64,000 nt of DNA, taken from NCBI GenBank assembly GCA_027257055.1, contig JAPVLO010000059.1, positions 124,001-188,000 of the forward strand. The letters are read 5' to 3'. The notes under the pieces are model-generated. The model did not search any database. It was given only the letters and a program-made list of their open reading frames with translations, and was not told the origin of the DNA. Position numbers and translations under genes: made by a program. This document shows, piece after piece, positions 24,381 to 35,659 of the stretch (position 1 is its first letter; each line of letters begins with the position of its first letter). This DNA comes from Cephalopachus bancanus (taxonomy: Eukaryota > Chordata > Mammalia > Primates > Tarsiidae).

Positions 24381-24719
24381 CCATAGCCACTGTGGAGCGC
24401 ACCTACTGTGTGCCAGGCAGTGCCCATGGAGCTACTCTGGAGACAGACTCGGGGTTCAGCAAGACGCGGCAGGGCAGCACAAGCGCCACAGGGCAGGGCG
24501 TTATATTGGTTTTGTTCCCTTGAGGCTGAGACACATAGTAGGTCCTCAGTAAGGGAAGAAGGACTAATTGGTGCTCATAGCCTGCTGGGGCAGCTGGGAT
24601 TCAAGAGGTTAATCAATGACCACAGTGATATATCGCACAGGCGGTTCCACTTAATCTGAGTTGAATCTTCCCAAACTGACACAGTCTATACAGCCGCGGC
24701 CTTTCTTGCCTTTCAAACT

Positions 24720-24998
24720 GGGGGTCCCAGTCTGCAATACTTCCCCCCATGCTGCTTGGCTAAACTCATGTTCATAGCTCAGGTCTCAGTGAAGGGCACC
24801 TCCTCCAGGAAGCCTTCTCTGACTCTCCCCCTTCACCCAACCTGGTAGTGAACCTGCCTCCCCTTCTAAACTGGGTAACTCTAAGGGCAAGAAGCACATG
24901 AGCTCTGTCCCTTCTCGTCTACCTTTTGTACCTGGCTCGATATCTGGCACGGTGTCAAAAGCAAATAATGTTTGTTGAATGGATAAATGAGAGCACAC
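24720..24998 (+). repeat. L2
   Basis: The 3' part of an L2 LINE: cctccaggaagccttctctg, then tttgttgaatggataaatga. Confidence 0.8.
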
Positions 24999-25209
24999 TA
25001 GCAGAGTAGAAAGGCAAGTGGTCCCAGGGTATTGTGGGAAACCTCCTCACTGGTACTCACTCCTGGAGGGAGTCAGGGAGGCGAAGGGCATAAGATCGGG
25101 GAGACTGACTTCATGGTGCGCCTGGGGCATCTGGTGTGTCCTCCTCTGCCCCACCCTGCCTGGGCCTCTCTCATGGGCTTGTCACATACCCTGGGAGAGT
25201 TTTGTGTGT

Positions 25210-25475
25210 GACACATGGACATGGGTCTTGGAGACAATCCCAGTAATTCTTCGGTTTCCTCATCTGGGAAAGTGACATGAGACAGCCTGTGTGCAAACCG
25301 CCGTGAGGCTGAAGTGAGATAACACGGTAAAGCCCTGCCAGGAACTGGCGCAGAGGGGGCGCACACAAGCACAGATGAGCCAGGGACACACAGGCAGGCA
25401 TGCCAGCGGTGTGCCCTGGGCAGTCATATCATTCCTCCGAGCCTTGTTTCCCCACCTGAAAGGAGGCCACAGGAA
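25210..25475 (+). repeat. MIR fragments
   Basis: Two sense MIR-like ends: ttcggtttcctcatctggga, and gccttgtttccccacctgaa. Confidence 0.55.
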
Positions 25476-25524
25476 CCCCAGCAACTGAGGGGGGTGGTTT
25501 AGCAGCTGGCGTCTCCCGGGTGCT

Positions 25525-25830
25525 TCCTAACTCGCAGCTGATGATCACCGAGCACTTCCTCTGTGCCACACACTGCCCAGGAGTTTTATACACTGGCTAA
25601 TGTCAGTCTCCCAATATGAAGGGTAGCTCCCTCTTACCCCCGTTGTGCGGGTGAGGCCACTCAGCTTGCGAGTGCAGAGCTGCATGTCTCAGGAGCTGGA
25701 CTCCAGAGTCACCATGGCAAACCCCTCAGCTGTGTGTCTGGAGCTTCCGAAGGCAGAGACTGGGCCTCTTTCTGAACCTCCTCAGTGCCCGGCACATAGT
25801 GGGTATACGTTGGGGTTTGCCGAATAGAAT
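25525..25830. repeat. MIR (-) followed by L2 3' end (+)
   Basis: 25525-25680 looks like an inverted MIR (cgagcacttcctctgtgcca). 25690-25830 reads like an L2 3' end (cctcagtgcccggcacatag). Confidence 0.55.
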
Positions 25831-26166
25831 AGAGGCCGTGGCACCCCATGGGCCACCCCTGGGCCTTCTGGATGGAAGTGGAGGCCCGGGCCCTGGAACC
25901 CTCTGGGGAAGGTCAGCTCCCTCCCCCCGGGGCGGGTTGTGGCCTGGCTCTGCTCCCTCTCCCAGCCCGGTCTGTTCTCCTGCCTGGGGGTGGCCCAAGT
26001 CCCCTGGGCAGCCCAGCCCCTCCTCTCTGGCAGACCCTTGGCAACCCAGTCCTCACTGGCTGCACGTATCCTTGGAGACAAGGCACCAGCAACCCAAACA
26101 CAGGCCAGGCTGCTGTGACTGTGGGAGAACCGTTCTTCCCTCCTCTGCCCCTCCCTGCCCCCTGCC

Positions 26167-26664
26167 ATGAGGGAGCTGTACACCTCCCAGAACCACGCCT
26201 GCTGGCGGGAGCACATCCAAAAGGAGGTGGCCGCCCGGGCTGCCTGGAAGATCAACTACGGCCACAGGTACCCAAAGGAGGGGACTGCACTAGAAGCAGC
26301 CCCAGCAGGCCCCATTCAGGTCAGCCTCGAGAGCAGGCCCAGAACCTGCTAGCAGCTACCTTGACAGCAAGGAGGTACAGGTTGGACAGCCAGAGACCAA
26401 GGGGGCCCAGAACCAGCTGTCAAGGAGAGTGGGTGTCCAAGGCACCCCATCCAAGGGAGACAGAGTCTGAGAGGCCAGAGGAGCGACTCGAGGGCCAGCA
26501 GGCCAGACCAGACCAGAGGGCTTGAAGATGAGGCAGGTCCCCCCAAACACCCCGCAGCTGCTCTTCCAAGGCATCTCCGGGAGTGGCATCGGCAGAAGCC
26601 GGAGGAGAGGTTCCGGTACCCAATCCTGTCATCCCGGGAATACGGCTGGCATGTGCGTCAGGGC
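26167..26664 (+). pseudogene. SPMIP1/ATP6V1FNB-like gene relic or unannotated small gene
   Basis: An ATG at 26167 begins MRELYTSQNHACWREHIQKE and continues through ARAAWKINYGHRYPKEG. At 26528-26578, in another frame, lies MRQVPPNTPQLLFQGIS. At 26578-26655, back in the first frame, comes REWHRQKPEERFRYPILSSR then EYGWHV, followed by donor-like gtgcgt. The three blocks look like successive parts of a sperm microtubule inner protein of the SPMIP1 (ATP6V1FNB) type: an N-terminal W/K-rich opening, a central LxYQGIS-like word and a YPxxSSxEYGW end. These proteins line the inside of sperm-tail doublet microtubules. As written, the frame changes once and there is a TAG at 26350, so a broken copy is likely unless an unrecognised intron (possible donors 26268 or 26320) removes it. 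The family call rests on memory of the motif pattern. The open frame is seen directly. Confidence 0.45.
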
Positions 26665-27775
26665 CACCACCATCTTGGCTTTTTTTGGGAGGGACACAAC
26701 TCAACCCACGCCACCTCCTTTCTGATAGCTGAACGTTGGCTACTTTTCTTGACGGGCCTCCCCCTTTTCCTTGGGAACCGTTTTTTCATAGAATCCTAGA
26801 CATGTCAGATGGCTGTGCGTGGAGGCCTATCTGATGGTGCATACAGCATTTGATTGCTCAGAAGACCTCAGGAGTGTGGGAATTCACAGTCATCCTTGCA
26901 CACAGCTCTTTGTGAAACCAGAATGCCCATGGGCAGGGCTTGTGCAATCAGCACTGTGCCCTCCCCCACTCCTCATCTGGTTAAAAGGACAACTCCTCAG
27001 GCCGGACAGAGGAAGAACTGGACAAACTAACAGCTCTTTTGTGGGCCCCTCGAGGGGAGTTTCCAGGTCTCTACTGGTCTGCCTCTTAGCCTGAAGCTTC
27101 ACAGAAGAGCTAGATCACTTGGCACCAGGAATGAAACAACCTTGTCTGTTTTTTTCCCTCATCTGCCTTGGGCAAGTGGGCAAGGACCAACGCAGGAAGG
27201 TGATTCTCCTGGAACATGCACTGCAACCTTGCACACCACAGCCATATTTAGTCAAACTCCAAATAAACCCCCCCAGTTATCTGGAGTCATTTGATTCAAT
27301 TTACTGGCTCCTGTGGGCCAGTCCTAGCCTGGGCTCCTGGGACAGAAGGGAGCAGATCTTGGAGCTCACAGAAAGGAGTGAGACGGGCTGTGACAGGGGA
27401 TGGTGGGCACCTTTGGCGCACAAAGGAGACTAGCAAAACAATTTTTAAAAAACCCTTGGCACAGTGCCGGGCTCTGCACATGTTAGTTATGTTAATTACT
27501 ATTATGATGATCTCTAACAGCAGCAAGTCTGCATGCTGCTTAGAAGAGAACAGGCTGCCACTGAGACAGCCTTTGTCAACTGGGATTCTGCAACAACAAA
27601 AAAAACTAAGCCCTACCAAAAACTATTCTAGAGGAAGAAGGAAGCTGATTCATTACAAACAGGGGCTGTCCCAGGATGTTAGGGCTTAATTCTTTCGGAG
27701 AAGCCAGTTAAGAGGGCTAGTGGGGAATTTATTTGAGTATTTAATAAATACCTATATGATACTTTGTTCTAAGCC
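26665..27775. other. Intergenic, no further exon found for the small gene
   Basis: Read in three frames for a continuing C-terminal exon of the SPMIP1-like relic; none was convincing. An MIR-like scrap may lie at about 27450-27520. Confidence 0.4.
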
Positions 27776-27943
27776 TGCACTGTCTGATTCAGAAGTCAAG
27801 ATCCACATGACCATCAGCACCTGGAAATGTGTCTTATTCAAATTGTGACGCACTTTTAGTAAAAAAGACAGGCTGAATTTCAAAGATTTAGTATGTAAAA
27901 AAGTGTAAAATATCTCATGGATAATTTTTATATTATATGTTGA

Positions 27944-28225
27944 GGCCGGATGTGGTGGCTCACATCTGTAATTCCAGCACTTTGGGAGGCCGAAGTGGGA
28001 GGATCGCTTGAGTCCAGGCCTTTAAGACCAGCCCAGGTAACATAGCAAGACTCTGTCTCTACAAAAATAAAAAATTATCCAGGCATAGCAGTGTGGGCCT
28101 GTAGTCCTAGCTACTTGGGAGGTTGAGGTGGGAGGATTGTTTGAGCCCAGATGTTGGAGGCTGCAGCACACCACTGCAATCCAGCCTAGGTGACAGAGCG
28201 AGATCTTCTCTCTTCAAAAAAAAAA
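27944..28225 (+). repeat. Alu, old (J-like)
   Basis: Sense dimer starting ggccggatgtggtggctcac with an A-rich tail. Confidence 0.9.
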
Positions 28226-28387
28226 TATATATGTTGAAATGACCACACTTGGATAGACTGGGTTAAATCAGGGATTGACAAGTATTCTCTATAAGAACTA
28301 GATAGTAAACATTTTCAGTTTTGTGGGGTGTCCAGTCTCAATTATGCAAATATTCAGCTCTGCTGTTGTGTATGAAAGTAGTCATAA

Positions 28388-28678
28388 ACTGGGCACAGTG
28401 GCCCATGACTGTAATCCCAGCATTTTGGGAGGCTGAAGCGAGAGGATTGCCTGAGTTCAGGGGTTTGAGACCAACCTGGGCAACTTGGTGGAACCTCATC
28501 TCTACAATAAATCAAAACATAAGTTAGGCATGGTGGTGCACATCTGTAGTTCCTGCTACTTGGAAGGCTGAGGCGGAAGAATCGCCTGAGCCCAGCAGGT
28601 GGAGGCTGCGGTGGCCGTGAGTGTGCCACTGCACTCCAGTGTGGGCGACTAAGTGAGACTCCAACTAAAAAAAAAAAA
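28388..28678 (+). repeat. Alu
   Basis: Sense dimer starting ctgggcacagtggcccatga and ending in a run of A. It interrupts the nested hAT element. Confidence 0.92.
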
Positions 28679-28761
28679 GTAGCCATAGACAAAACAAAAG
28701 CAAATAGGTATGGCTGTGTTCCAATAAAACTTCATTTTAAAAGATGGTTACTAAAAAAAAA

Positions 28762-29061
28762 AGCTAGGTGCAGTGGCTCATGCCTGTAATCCCAGCACTT
28801 TGGGAGACGGAGGAAAGACGATTGCCTGAGTCCAGGGGTTCGAGACCAACCTGGGCAACTTGGTGAGGCCTTGTCTCTACAATAAATCAAAAAATTAGCT
28901 AGGCGTGGTGGTGCACATCTGTAGTTCCAGCTACTTGGAAGACTGAGGTGGAAGGATCACCTAGCTCAGCAGGTCTAGACTGTGGTGGCCGTGAGCATGC
29001 CACTGCACTCCAGCCTGGGTGACAGTAAGACTCTGACTCAAAAGCAAAACAAAACAAAACA
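28762..29061 (+). repeat. Alu
   Basis: Sense dimer, gctaggtgcagtggctcatg to the aaaacaaaac tail; interrupts the nested hAT element. Confidence 0.92.
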
Positions 29062-29202
29062 GATGTGGGGCAGATTTTACCCATAGGCTATAGTTTGCTG
29101 ACTTCTGGGTTAAATAAAATATACTAAAATTAATTTCAGTTTATTTTTACTTTTTAAAATGTGACTACCATAAAATTTCAAGTTACATGACATTATACTT
29201 CT

Positions 29203-29496
29203 TTTTTTGTTTTTGAGTTGGAGTCTCACTCTGTTGCCCAGGCTGGAGTGCAGTGGCATGCTCACAATCATCGGAGCCTTGACCTGCTGGGCTCCGGCAA
29301 TCCTTCCACCTCAGCCTTCCAAGTAGCTGGAACTACAGGTGTGCACCACCATGGCTGACTTATTTTTTGATTAACTGTAGAGACAGGATCTCACCAAGTT
29401 GCCCAGGTTGGTTGTGAACCCCTGAGCTCAGGCAATCCTCTCACCTTGGCCTCCCAAAGTGCTGGGATTACAGGCTTGAGCCACCGTGCCCGGCCT
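29203..29496 (-). repeat. Alu
   Basis: Inverted dimer, flanked by tgacattatacttc and tgacagtatacttc, its target duplication. Confidence 0.93.
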
Positions 29497-29582
29497 TTGA
29501 CAGTATACTTCTAGTGGACAGGACTTATCCAAGCACTTTACAAATATTAACGCTGGGGGATGATGCTGTTACTCTAGGAGAG

Positions 29583-29584
<2 letters not shown>

Positions 29585-29634
<50 letters not shown>
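29585..29634. repeat. (GT)n microsatellite
   Basis: About 25 GT units. Confidence 0.97.
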
Positions 29635-29637
<3 letters not shown>

Positions 29638-29924
29638 GGCGGGATGTGTGAATCCCAATGACAGCTGAGAGAGGGCATGGAATTGGCTACTTGGCCTGGC
29701 TTCCCCACCGTTGAGTGCAGCACCCAAATGCAGACTGGCTTGTGGTTTCTTTGTGGCGTGGTGGGGGTGGGGTGGGGAGGGTGTCAAGACCTGTGTGCTC
29801 TTTCTCTCTTTAGGTTCATTTTTTTGACTAAAGGGGAGTTCCTGAAAAGCCACCAGGTGGCGCTGTCAGACCACATGATATGGTGATTGGACCACCGGAA
29901 GCTTGCAACCTCTGCTTGGCTCTG

Positions 29925-30060
29925 TCACCTGTTTGTTGTGGTCTTGGACCCCAATTTCCTCACCTGCAAAATGGGGTTAAACTAGACTAGTGAGAACATA
30001 AACTTTGGAGACAGACAGACCTGGATTTGAATTCTGGCTCCACTGGGGCCCCATTTTGCC
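29925..30060 (+). repeat. MIR fragment
   Basis: aatttcctcacctgcaaaat, then gacagacctggatttgaatt. Confidence 0.55.
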
Positions 30061-30289
30061 TTTTGTGGGCCCTAGGCACTCTTGCCTTCATGGGTTCCTT
30101 CCTCTAAAAAACATATTAAAAATGATATTTTACAACTCTGTTGGCATAAAGACAAACATATTATTATCATTATATTAAAATGTTTTCTTTCATCTAAAAG
30201 TTCATGTTTTTCCTTCTGATTCTGAAAAAAAATTAGCCTACCCTTTGACAGAGGAAGTCCTGTTAAAAATATATAGCTTCCCTTTATCA

Positions 30290-30490
30290 AGGGCTTACTA
30301 GATGTCAGGTACATACATGATGATTTACATCTGTCTTCTTATTTAAACTTTGCCTGTGAGCTCGTGTCTCTCATTATCTCATTTTACTCACAAGGAAACT
30401 GCAGGTAAGTGACCGGCTCAAGGACCCACAGCCGGAGGTGATACCACATATGGCTCCACGTGAGCCTGTCCCTTGCCACCATGCTACCCC
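30290..30490 (-). repeat. MIR
   Basis: Inverted MIR: gggcttactagatgtcaggt and ctcacaaggaaactgcaggt. Confidence 0.7.
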
Positions 30491-30580
30491 TCTTCTCACC
30501 AAAGAGGTCTAGGAGAGTAATTTCAAAATCTGGGCCTCAGATCACCTGCCGGGGGCACTTACTGAAAATACAGGTTCCTG

Positions 30581-30882
30581 GCCAGGTGTAGTGGTTCAAG
30601 TCAGTAATCCCAGCACCTTGGGAGGCCGAGGCGAGAGGATTGCCTAAGCCCAGGAATTCGAGACCAGCCTGGGCAACATGGCAAGACCTCGTCTCTACAA
30701 TAAATCAAAACATAAACTAGGCGTAGTGGTGCGCGTCTGTAGTTCCTGCTACTTGAAAGCCTGAGGCGGAAGAATCGCCTGAGCCCAGCAGGTAGAGGCT
30801 GTGGTGGCCGTGAGCGTGCCATAGCACTCCAGCCTGGGTGACAGAGTGAGACTCCAACTCAAAAAAATAAAATAAAAAGAAG
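30581..30882 (+). repeat. Alu
   Basis: Sense dimer, ccaggtgtagtggttcaagt to the A tail. Flanked by aaaatacaggttcctg and aaaatagaagttcctg. Confidence 0.92.
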
Positions 30883-30901
30883 AAGAAAATAGAAGTTCCT
30901 G

Positions 30902-31225
30902 TCTAGACACGGTATTTCATGCCTGTAATCCCAGTACTTTAGGAGGTGGAGGCGAGAAGATTGCCTGAACCCAGGAACTCAAGATCAGCTTGGGCAACTT
31001 GGTGAGACCTCATCTCTACAATAAATTTTTTTTAAAAATAGCTGGGCGTGGTGGCATGCATCTGCGGTTCCAGCTACTTGGAAGTCTAAGGCAGAAGGAT
31101 CATCTGAGCCCTGCAGGTAGTGGCTATGGCAGCCGTGAATGTGCCACTGCACTCCAGCCTGGATAACAGAGTGTGACTCTACTCAAAAAAAAAAAAAAAA
31201 AAAAAGAAAGAAAGAAAAAAAGAAA
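30902..31225 (+). repeat. Alu
   Basis: Sense dimer, starting tctagacacggtatttcatg, with a long A/G tail. Flanked by aaaatagaagttcctg and aaaatacaggttcttg. Confidence 0.92.
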
Positions 31226-31370
31226 AGAAAATACAGGTTCTTGGGTCCTGGTCCAAATCCCTTAGGGGTGGGGTCAGGGAGACTCTGGGGCCAGGGTCTG
31301 GGAATCATCACAGCATCTGGCTGCCTGGGATTCTGATGCACACTAAACTTCAGAGTCTTCAAAGCCAAAG

Positions 31371-33245
31371 CTGAAGGTATGCATACGACCATGGACAACA
31401 CTCCCCTTTCCCCAAAGGCCACTGGAGTTCCTTGTCCAGGCCAGGCCAGGTGGCCCAGAGGGACAGAAGGATGTTTGCAGCTCCATTAGGTTGTTGACAA
31501 TGCAAACAAGTCCCGTTCTGTGCCCTGCTGCCTGGTAGTCTGACCAGAATGAGAGTTGGCAGGTGCCTGTGGCTCCAGTCACCTGCTCCAGGGCAGGAAC
31601 AGAGGGATGCCTTGTCCAGACAGAAGCCACAGGCTGTCAGGACCAAGTTGGAGCCAGGGACAGGCTCACTTAGTGTCTGGTCCACCTTCCCCCCTCCTCC
31701 GCCACCCAGAAGCCCAGGCTCTTGCCCCAACCATGCAGACTTTGAGGCCAAAGAATGATCCTCTCCCTCTGGAATATGCTCATTTGTGAACTGCTTGCTT
31801 GACCATCTTTGACCTTAGAAAGTGGTAGCTTTCCTGGGATGATGAGCCCTGCCTCAGAAGAGGGGTGACAGATGTCTTAGCAGCCTTGCCGTCCCCCAGC
31901 CAATTCCAACAAGACCTCTGAGGTTGAACACTTGGGAAAGATGTTTTCCCCTGCTTAATATGGGCCCTTTTGATTTCATTTCCTCAGTCAGATGTTACAC
32001 GATTTCAAGCATCAGGCTTATGGTCTCTTTCTCTTACATCAAAAGTCACATCACCCCCAGTATGTTAAAGGAAATAAACAAGGAGAGGAACCATGCATAC
32101 ATATGCTGCGCTTTGTATTTTTGAAGGTTACACATGGTGCTCATTTATGTGCAGACTCTCAGGAGGAACACGTAGTGGGAAGAGGGGATAAAAGCTACTC
32201 CGGGGCTGTTTCTGAGACTGGAAAATTAGGGGGTGAGGTCAGGGGGCACCATTCCTTGTCACTACTTATTCTTCAGCCATGTTGTTATACTACATGAACA
32301 AAGAAATGACAGCAGGGAAAACAAGCACAACCCACAAAAATGAGTGCTCTGGCTACAGGTAAGATGGTGCTGTGTTGCTGGACTCTGACGAGCCTCTATG
32401 GTTGCAGAAAGGTAACAGAATCCTCTCATCCCAGCCAGCCCTCTGGGCCTTTGTCACAGCGAGACCCCCCAGGACCCCCAGGACTGGCCCTGGCTGGTAA
32501 CAAGTACGATGTGGTGAATGTTGCAGTAGAGGTAGGGTGTGTGTGGGGACACCTGGTCCCGGTCCTGGACAAGGCATGGGGCAGAGCCAAAGTCCCAAGA
32601 AGGAGAACATGAAGTGCGCAGGGCAGGACGTCCTGCTGGGGCGCATGTGTGAGGCGGAGACTGGCAGGATATGACAGACAGCAGAGACCTTTGTGGCGTC
32701 CAAAGACGTGGCTCTCTCCCATGGTGGTGGGGCCCCTGAGGAGGTATGGGCTGGGGTGGAGCTGTACTCAGGATAGTATTTCAGAGCAGGACACCAGGGG
32801 TTACTTGGCTGACTGAGTCAGAGAAGGACAATTTGGAGGCAGGGAGACCAGAGAGAGTAGCTTTCATTCATCTTCCTTGTGAGAACATGATGGTGGCCTG
32901 GCCCCAGACAGGAGCGGGCAGGTAAAACCGTTCATTGCCCAAATCATGGGTGCATGTGGAGCTGTGGCATCTCTGGTCATTGCTGGTGGAACAGAATCTC
33001 CTCATGAGGACTTCAAGGTTCTTCCTCTTTCTGCAGCCTCTCACGTGGCGGGGTTGAACAGAGCCAGTGACAGCAGACAGGGCTCTAACTCAGGGTGTGA
33101 AGACTATCCTTTTGGACTGCAAAAGTCCTTGATTTCCTTTTGGACAATTCAGGGGAGGTATGAACCCAAGAAAGATAATAAACGATTCTTCTTCCAATTT
33201 GGCTCAAGCCAGGATAAATGCAGGTCAAAAAATGAAAGAAGTCAC
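31371..33245. other. Intergenic, no gene recognised
   Basis: GC-moderate sequence with several short open frames on both strands and no coherent exon structure. No repeat named. Confidence 0.4.
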
Positions 33246-33530
33246 CTGCAATCCCTTTGGGGAGTACTTTGGGAGGCACAGGCAAGAGAATTGCCTAAGC
33301 CCAGAAGTTGGAGCCCAGTCTGGGTAATACAGTGAGACATCGTCTCTACATAAATTTTAAAAATTGGCCAGGCATGGTGGCACATACCTGTAGTTTTACC
33401 TACTTGGGAGGCTGAGGTGGAAGGATTGCCTGAGCCCAGGAGGTTGAGGCTGCAGTAGCTGTAAGCATGCCACTGCACTCCAACCTGGGCAACAAGGGGA
33501 GAGTCTGACTCAAAATAAGGGAAAGAAAAA
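33246..33530 (+). repeat. Alu, old, 5' damaged
   Basis: Sense dimer; the first A-box part is degraded (ctgcaatccctttggggagt) and the tail is short. Confidence 0.85.
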
Positions 33531-33574
33531 TGAAAGCAGCTGGACCAGTGTTGTGTCCTAAGTGCAGGGAGCAG

Positions 33575-33639
33575 TTCATACCTGTTAGAGCTGTTTTATT
33601 TAGAGGCAAGAAATGGTTAACAAAATAGGACCCTTGTAT
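33575..33639 (-). other. DNASE1L3: DNASE1L3 3' UTR with AATAAA at 33595-33600
   Basis: Short UTR after the TAG at 33642-33640. On the minus strand AATAAA lies about 40 nt past the stop. The cleavage position is inferred. Confidence 0.75.
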
Positions 33640-33756
33640 CTATGGGCTTTTGGCCCTTGTCTTCTTCCTTCGAGAGACAGTTTTTTTGCTGTTGGTGAAG
33701 ACTCTTAAAGACTGTAGCTTGAATTCAACTGGAAAGTGATCGCTGACATCCAGGGC
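33640..33756 (-). CDS. DNASE1L3: DNASE1L3 last coding exon (catalytic His, basic tail)
   Basis: Acceptor ctccttacag on the minus strand, phase 0. Reads ALDVSDHFPVEFKLQSL and ends RRKKTRAKSP, then TAG. Contains the second catalytic histidine (His273) and the positively charged C-terminal extension. Confidence 0.97.
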   Translation of the reverse strand, partial: ALDVSDHFPVEFKLQSLRVFTNSKKTVSRRKKTRAKSP

Positions 33757-34068
33757 CTGTAAGGAGAAAAGGGAGGTAGATTTGGGAATTAGGAGATGTC
33801 TGGGAGATGTCTTCATTTTAGTGAGGACAAATTCAGGAACAGGGAGGGAAGATGAAATGCCCAAAGTTCCCCAACAGAACACACACTGGTGAGCACTGTC
33901 CCTGGACCAGTTCAATCAGAAATGTGGGCAGGTTCTCAAATCTCAGAATCATAGGCCTTGAGACTCAAGGTCCAATGTCCAACATCGTGTCTTCAGTGGT
34001 GACGTCAAAGGGTGACACTAACCCATCTCTCCAGGACAGGGCACAGAAAGACAAGATGGCAGCCTTAC

Positions 34069-34165
34069 CTCCTCTTCAGTCAACTTGTAAGCTTTCTGGA
34101 AGTCAAAGACGCTGTTTGACTGGGGAACAACAGAGCTGACAATCTGTGGTCCTCTAAGTACGATC
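34069..34165 (-). CDS. DNASE1L3: DNASE1L3 coding exon 7
   Basis: Reads IVLRGPQIVSSVVPQSNSVF, then DFQKAYKLTEEE. Acceptor ctgctccag, donor gtaagg. Confidence 0.96.
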
Positions 34166-34169
34166 CTGG

Positions 34170-35064
34170 AGCAGGGGGAGGGAGGAGAGTCGTGTTAATC
34201 TACACAGTTGATTTCTGAGATCAAACCAAGGTCTGTGTATGACATCTGGAATTGACTGAACAGCTGGACCCTTTCATGTGCTGCTCAAGACCTGGTTTGA
34301 GCTGGTGACCCTGGAGGACAGTGCCTACCATTGTGAAATAGGATCAGTCCTTGCCATGGTCCTGTGGACCCCAGGACAGCATCTCCCACTGTGGGCAGGT
34401 TTCCCCGGTGGGGAAAGGGGAGAGTTTATGCTATACATGGACCCTACACCATGCAGCGATGACTTGCAGAGTGAGAATGCTGTTCCCTTTTCGATTAGTT
34501 TTCACTTTTCCCGATGCAATTATGGAAAAATTCTCAGCTAGGTGCTGGCTTGTTTTGATATCTCCCTAAGCTCCCGTGTTGACAAAGAGAAAGCAGGCTG
34601 CCACTTCCAAGCATTCTTCTGACAAGAGAATCAAGGCAGAATTTAACATTGTGCGATTTTCACTGGGCTTAATTTTACAGTTTGTGGCAAATGATACTTG
34701 TTTTCTTACCTTAGTATTATGAAGTTCACTTATTTCAGTAATTAATGGATTTGATGAAAAATATAGAGAAAAGCCACAGTACAAGCAAGTGCTTTGCAGT
34801 GGTGACAAAAAATGAGGATGTGGCTGTCAAAAGAGTTTGGAAACAAACTCTAACATTCCCCAAGTGGGGTGATGCTGTTGGCATCTATGTGGTCCTGGGA
34901 GGCTGAAGAATGGCAGAGTGAGTCACATGCCACTTTATGACTAGCCACTGGGCTTTTCCAGACTCTGACCACTGGTTCTGATGGCGTTTTAACTCAACCC
35001 AAGTGTAAACCCTTCACACTAGGTTAGAGCTTTGTGAAGGCCATTCTTTAAGACTAGAGACCAA
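34170..35064. other. DNASE1L3 intron, nothing recognised
   Basis: Unremarkable intron with AT-rich stretches. Confidence 0.5.
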
Positions 35065-35358
35065 GCCGGGCTCAGTGGCTCAGCCTGTAATCCCACGCCT
35101 TTGGGAGGCTGAGGTGAGTGGATTGCCTGAGCCCACTGGTTTGTGACCCACCTGGGCAACTTGGTGAGACCTCATCTCTACAATAAATCAAAAATTAGCC
35201 GGGCGTGGTAGCGCGCACCTGTAATTCCGGCTACTCGGAAGGCGGAGGCGGAAGGATCGTCGGAGCCCAGTGGGTCGAGGCTGTGGTGGCCGGGAGCGGC
35301 CACTGCACTCCAGTCTGGGCAACGGAGTGAGACTCCAACTCAAAAAAAAAAAAAAAGA
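35065..35358 (+). repeat. Alu, young lineage
   Basis: Starts agccgggctcagtggctcag; flanked by aagactagagaccaa on both sides. Right-arm hairpin GTGGCCGGGAGCGGCCAC at 35286-35303. Confidence 0.95.
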
Positions 35359-35579
35359 CTAGAGACCAAAGGACTACATATTGATGACTCCTCTGTATCT
35401 GCTCTGGGGACGTGCATGGTTCAGTCAGGTGTTCATGTGAAGTTTGTCCAGTCTGGTCTCAGACACAGGCCAGGTCCTGGGCATCACTGCATGCCCACCA
35501 GTGCTCAGCGCATGGGAGGTATTCAAGAAATGTATGCACACTGAACAGAGACTGGAATTGAAACCATCTTTAATTTTAT

Positions 35580-35658
35580 CTCTCTACCTATCTATCTATC
35601 TGTCATCTATCTTCTATCTACCTATCTATCATCTGTCTATCTATCTATCTATCCATTT
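35580..35658. repeat. (TCTA)n-rich microsatellite
   Basis: Imperfect tetranucleotide run of tcta and variants, abutting an inverted Alu. Confidence 0.95.
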
Positions 35659-35659
35659 A

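Larger units (their letters stand above)
28269..29107 (-). mobile_element. hAT element nested in the outer transposon
   Basis: Left end CAGGGATTGACAAG; inverted right end CAGAAGTCAGCAAAC. It is bounded on both sides by the identical 8-mer ggttaaat (28261-28268 and 29108-29115), the exact target duplication length of hAT transposons. The interior (taaacattttcagttttgtg, ccaataaaacttcattttaa) is noncoding. Alus interrupt it at 28388 and 28762. Confidence 0.85.
27776..29525 (+). mobile_element. Old DNA transposon (outer) interrupted by another transposon and Alus
   Basis: The outer element is seen in three pieces: 27776-27943, 28226-28268 and 29108-29525 (less the Alu). The body words (atctcatggataatttttat, aaattaatttcagtttattt, atgtgactaccataaaattt) are continuous with one another once the insertions are removed. 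They match a common hAT-derived mammalian repeat. Confidence 0.65.
30520..31370 (+). repeat. MER5A-like element split by two Alus
   Basis: Left piece 30520-30580 (cctcagatcacctgccgggg), right piece 31227-31370 (gggaatcatcacagcatctg and gattctgatgcacactaaac). The pieces join into one MER5A-like element. Confidence 0.65.

Noticed and set aside
23968..24552. A 194-residue open frame across the CpG island (+ strand)
   Set aside because: GC-rich DNA gives long open frames on both strands by chance. The residues are low complexity (R, P, G) and match no family I know.
25848..26525. A 225-residue open frame (+ strand) overlapping the SPMIP1-like relic
   Set aside because: It reads the relic in another frame and has a proline/glycine-rich composition with no domain.
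35580..35658. Possible CRISPR-like or satellite array
   Set aside because: It is a plain tetranucleotide microsatellite without spacers; CRISPR is not expected in a vertebrate.
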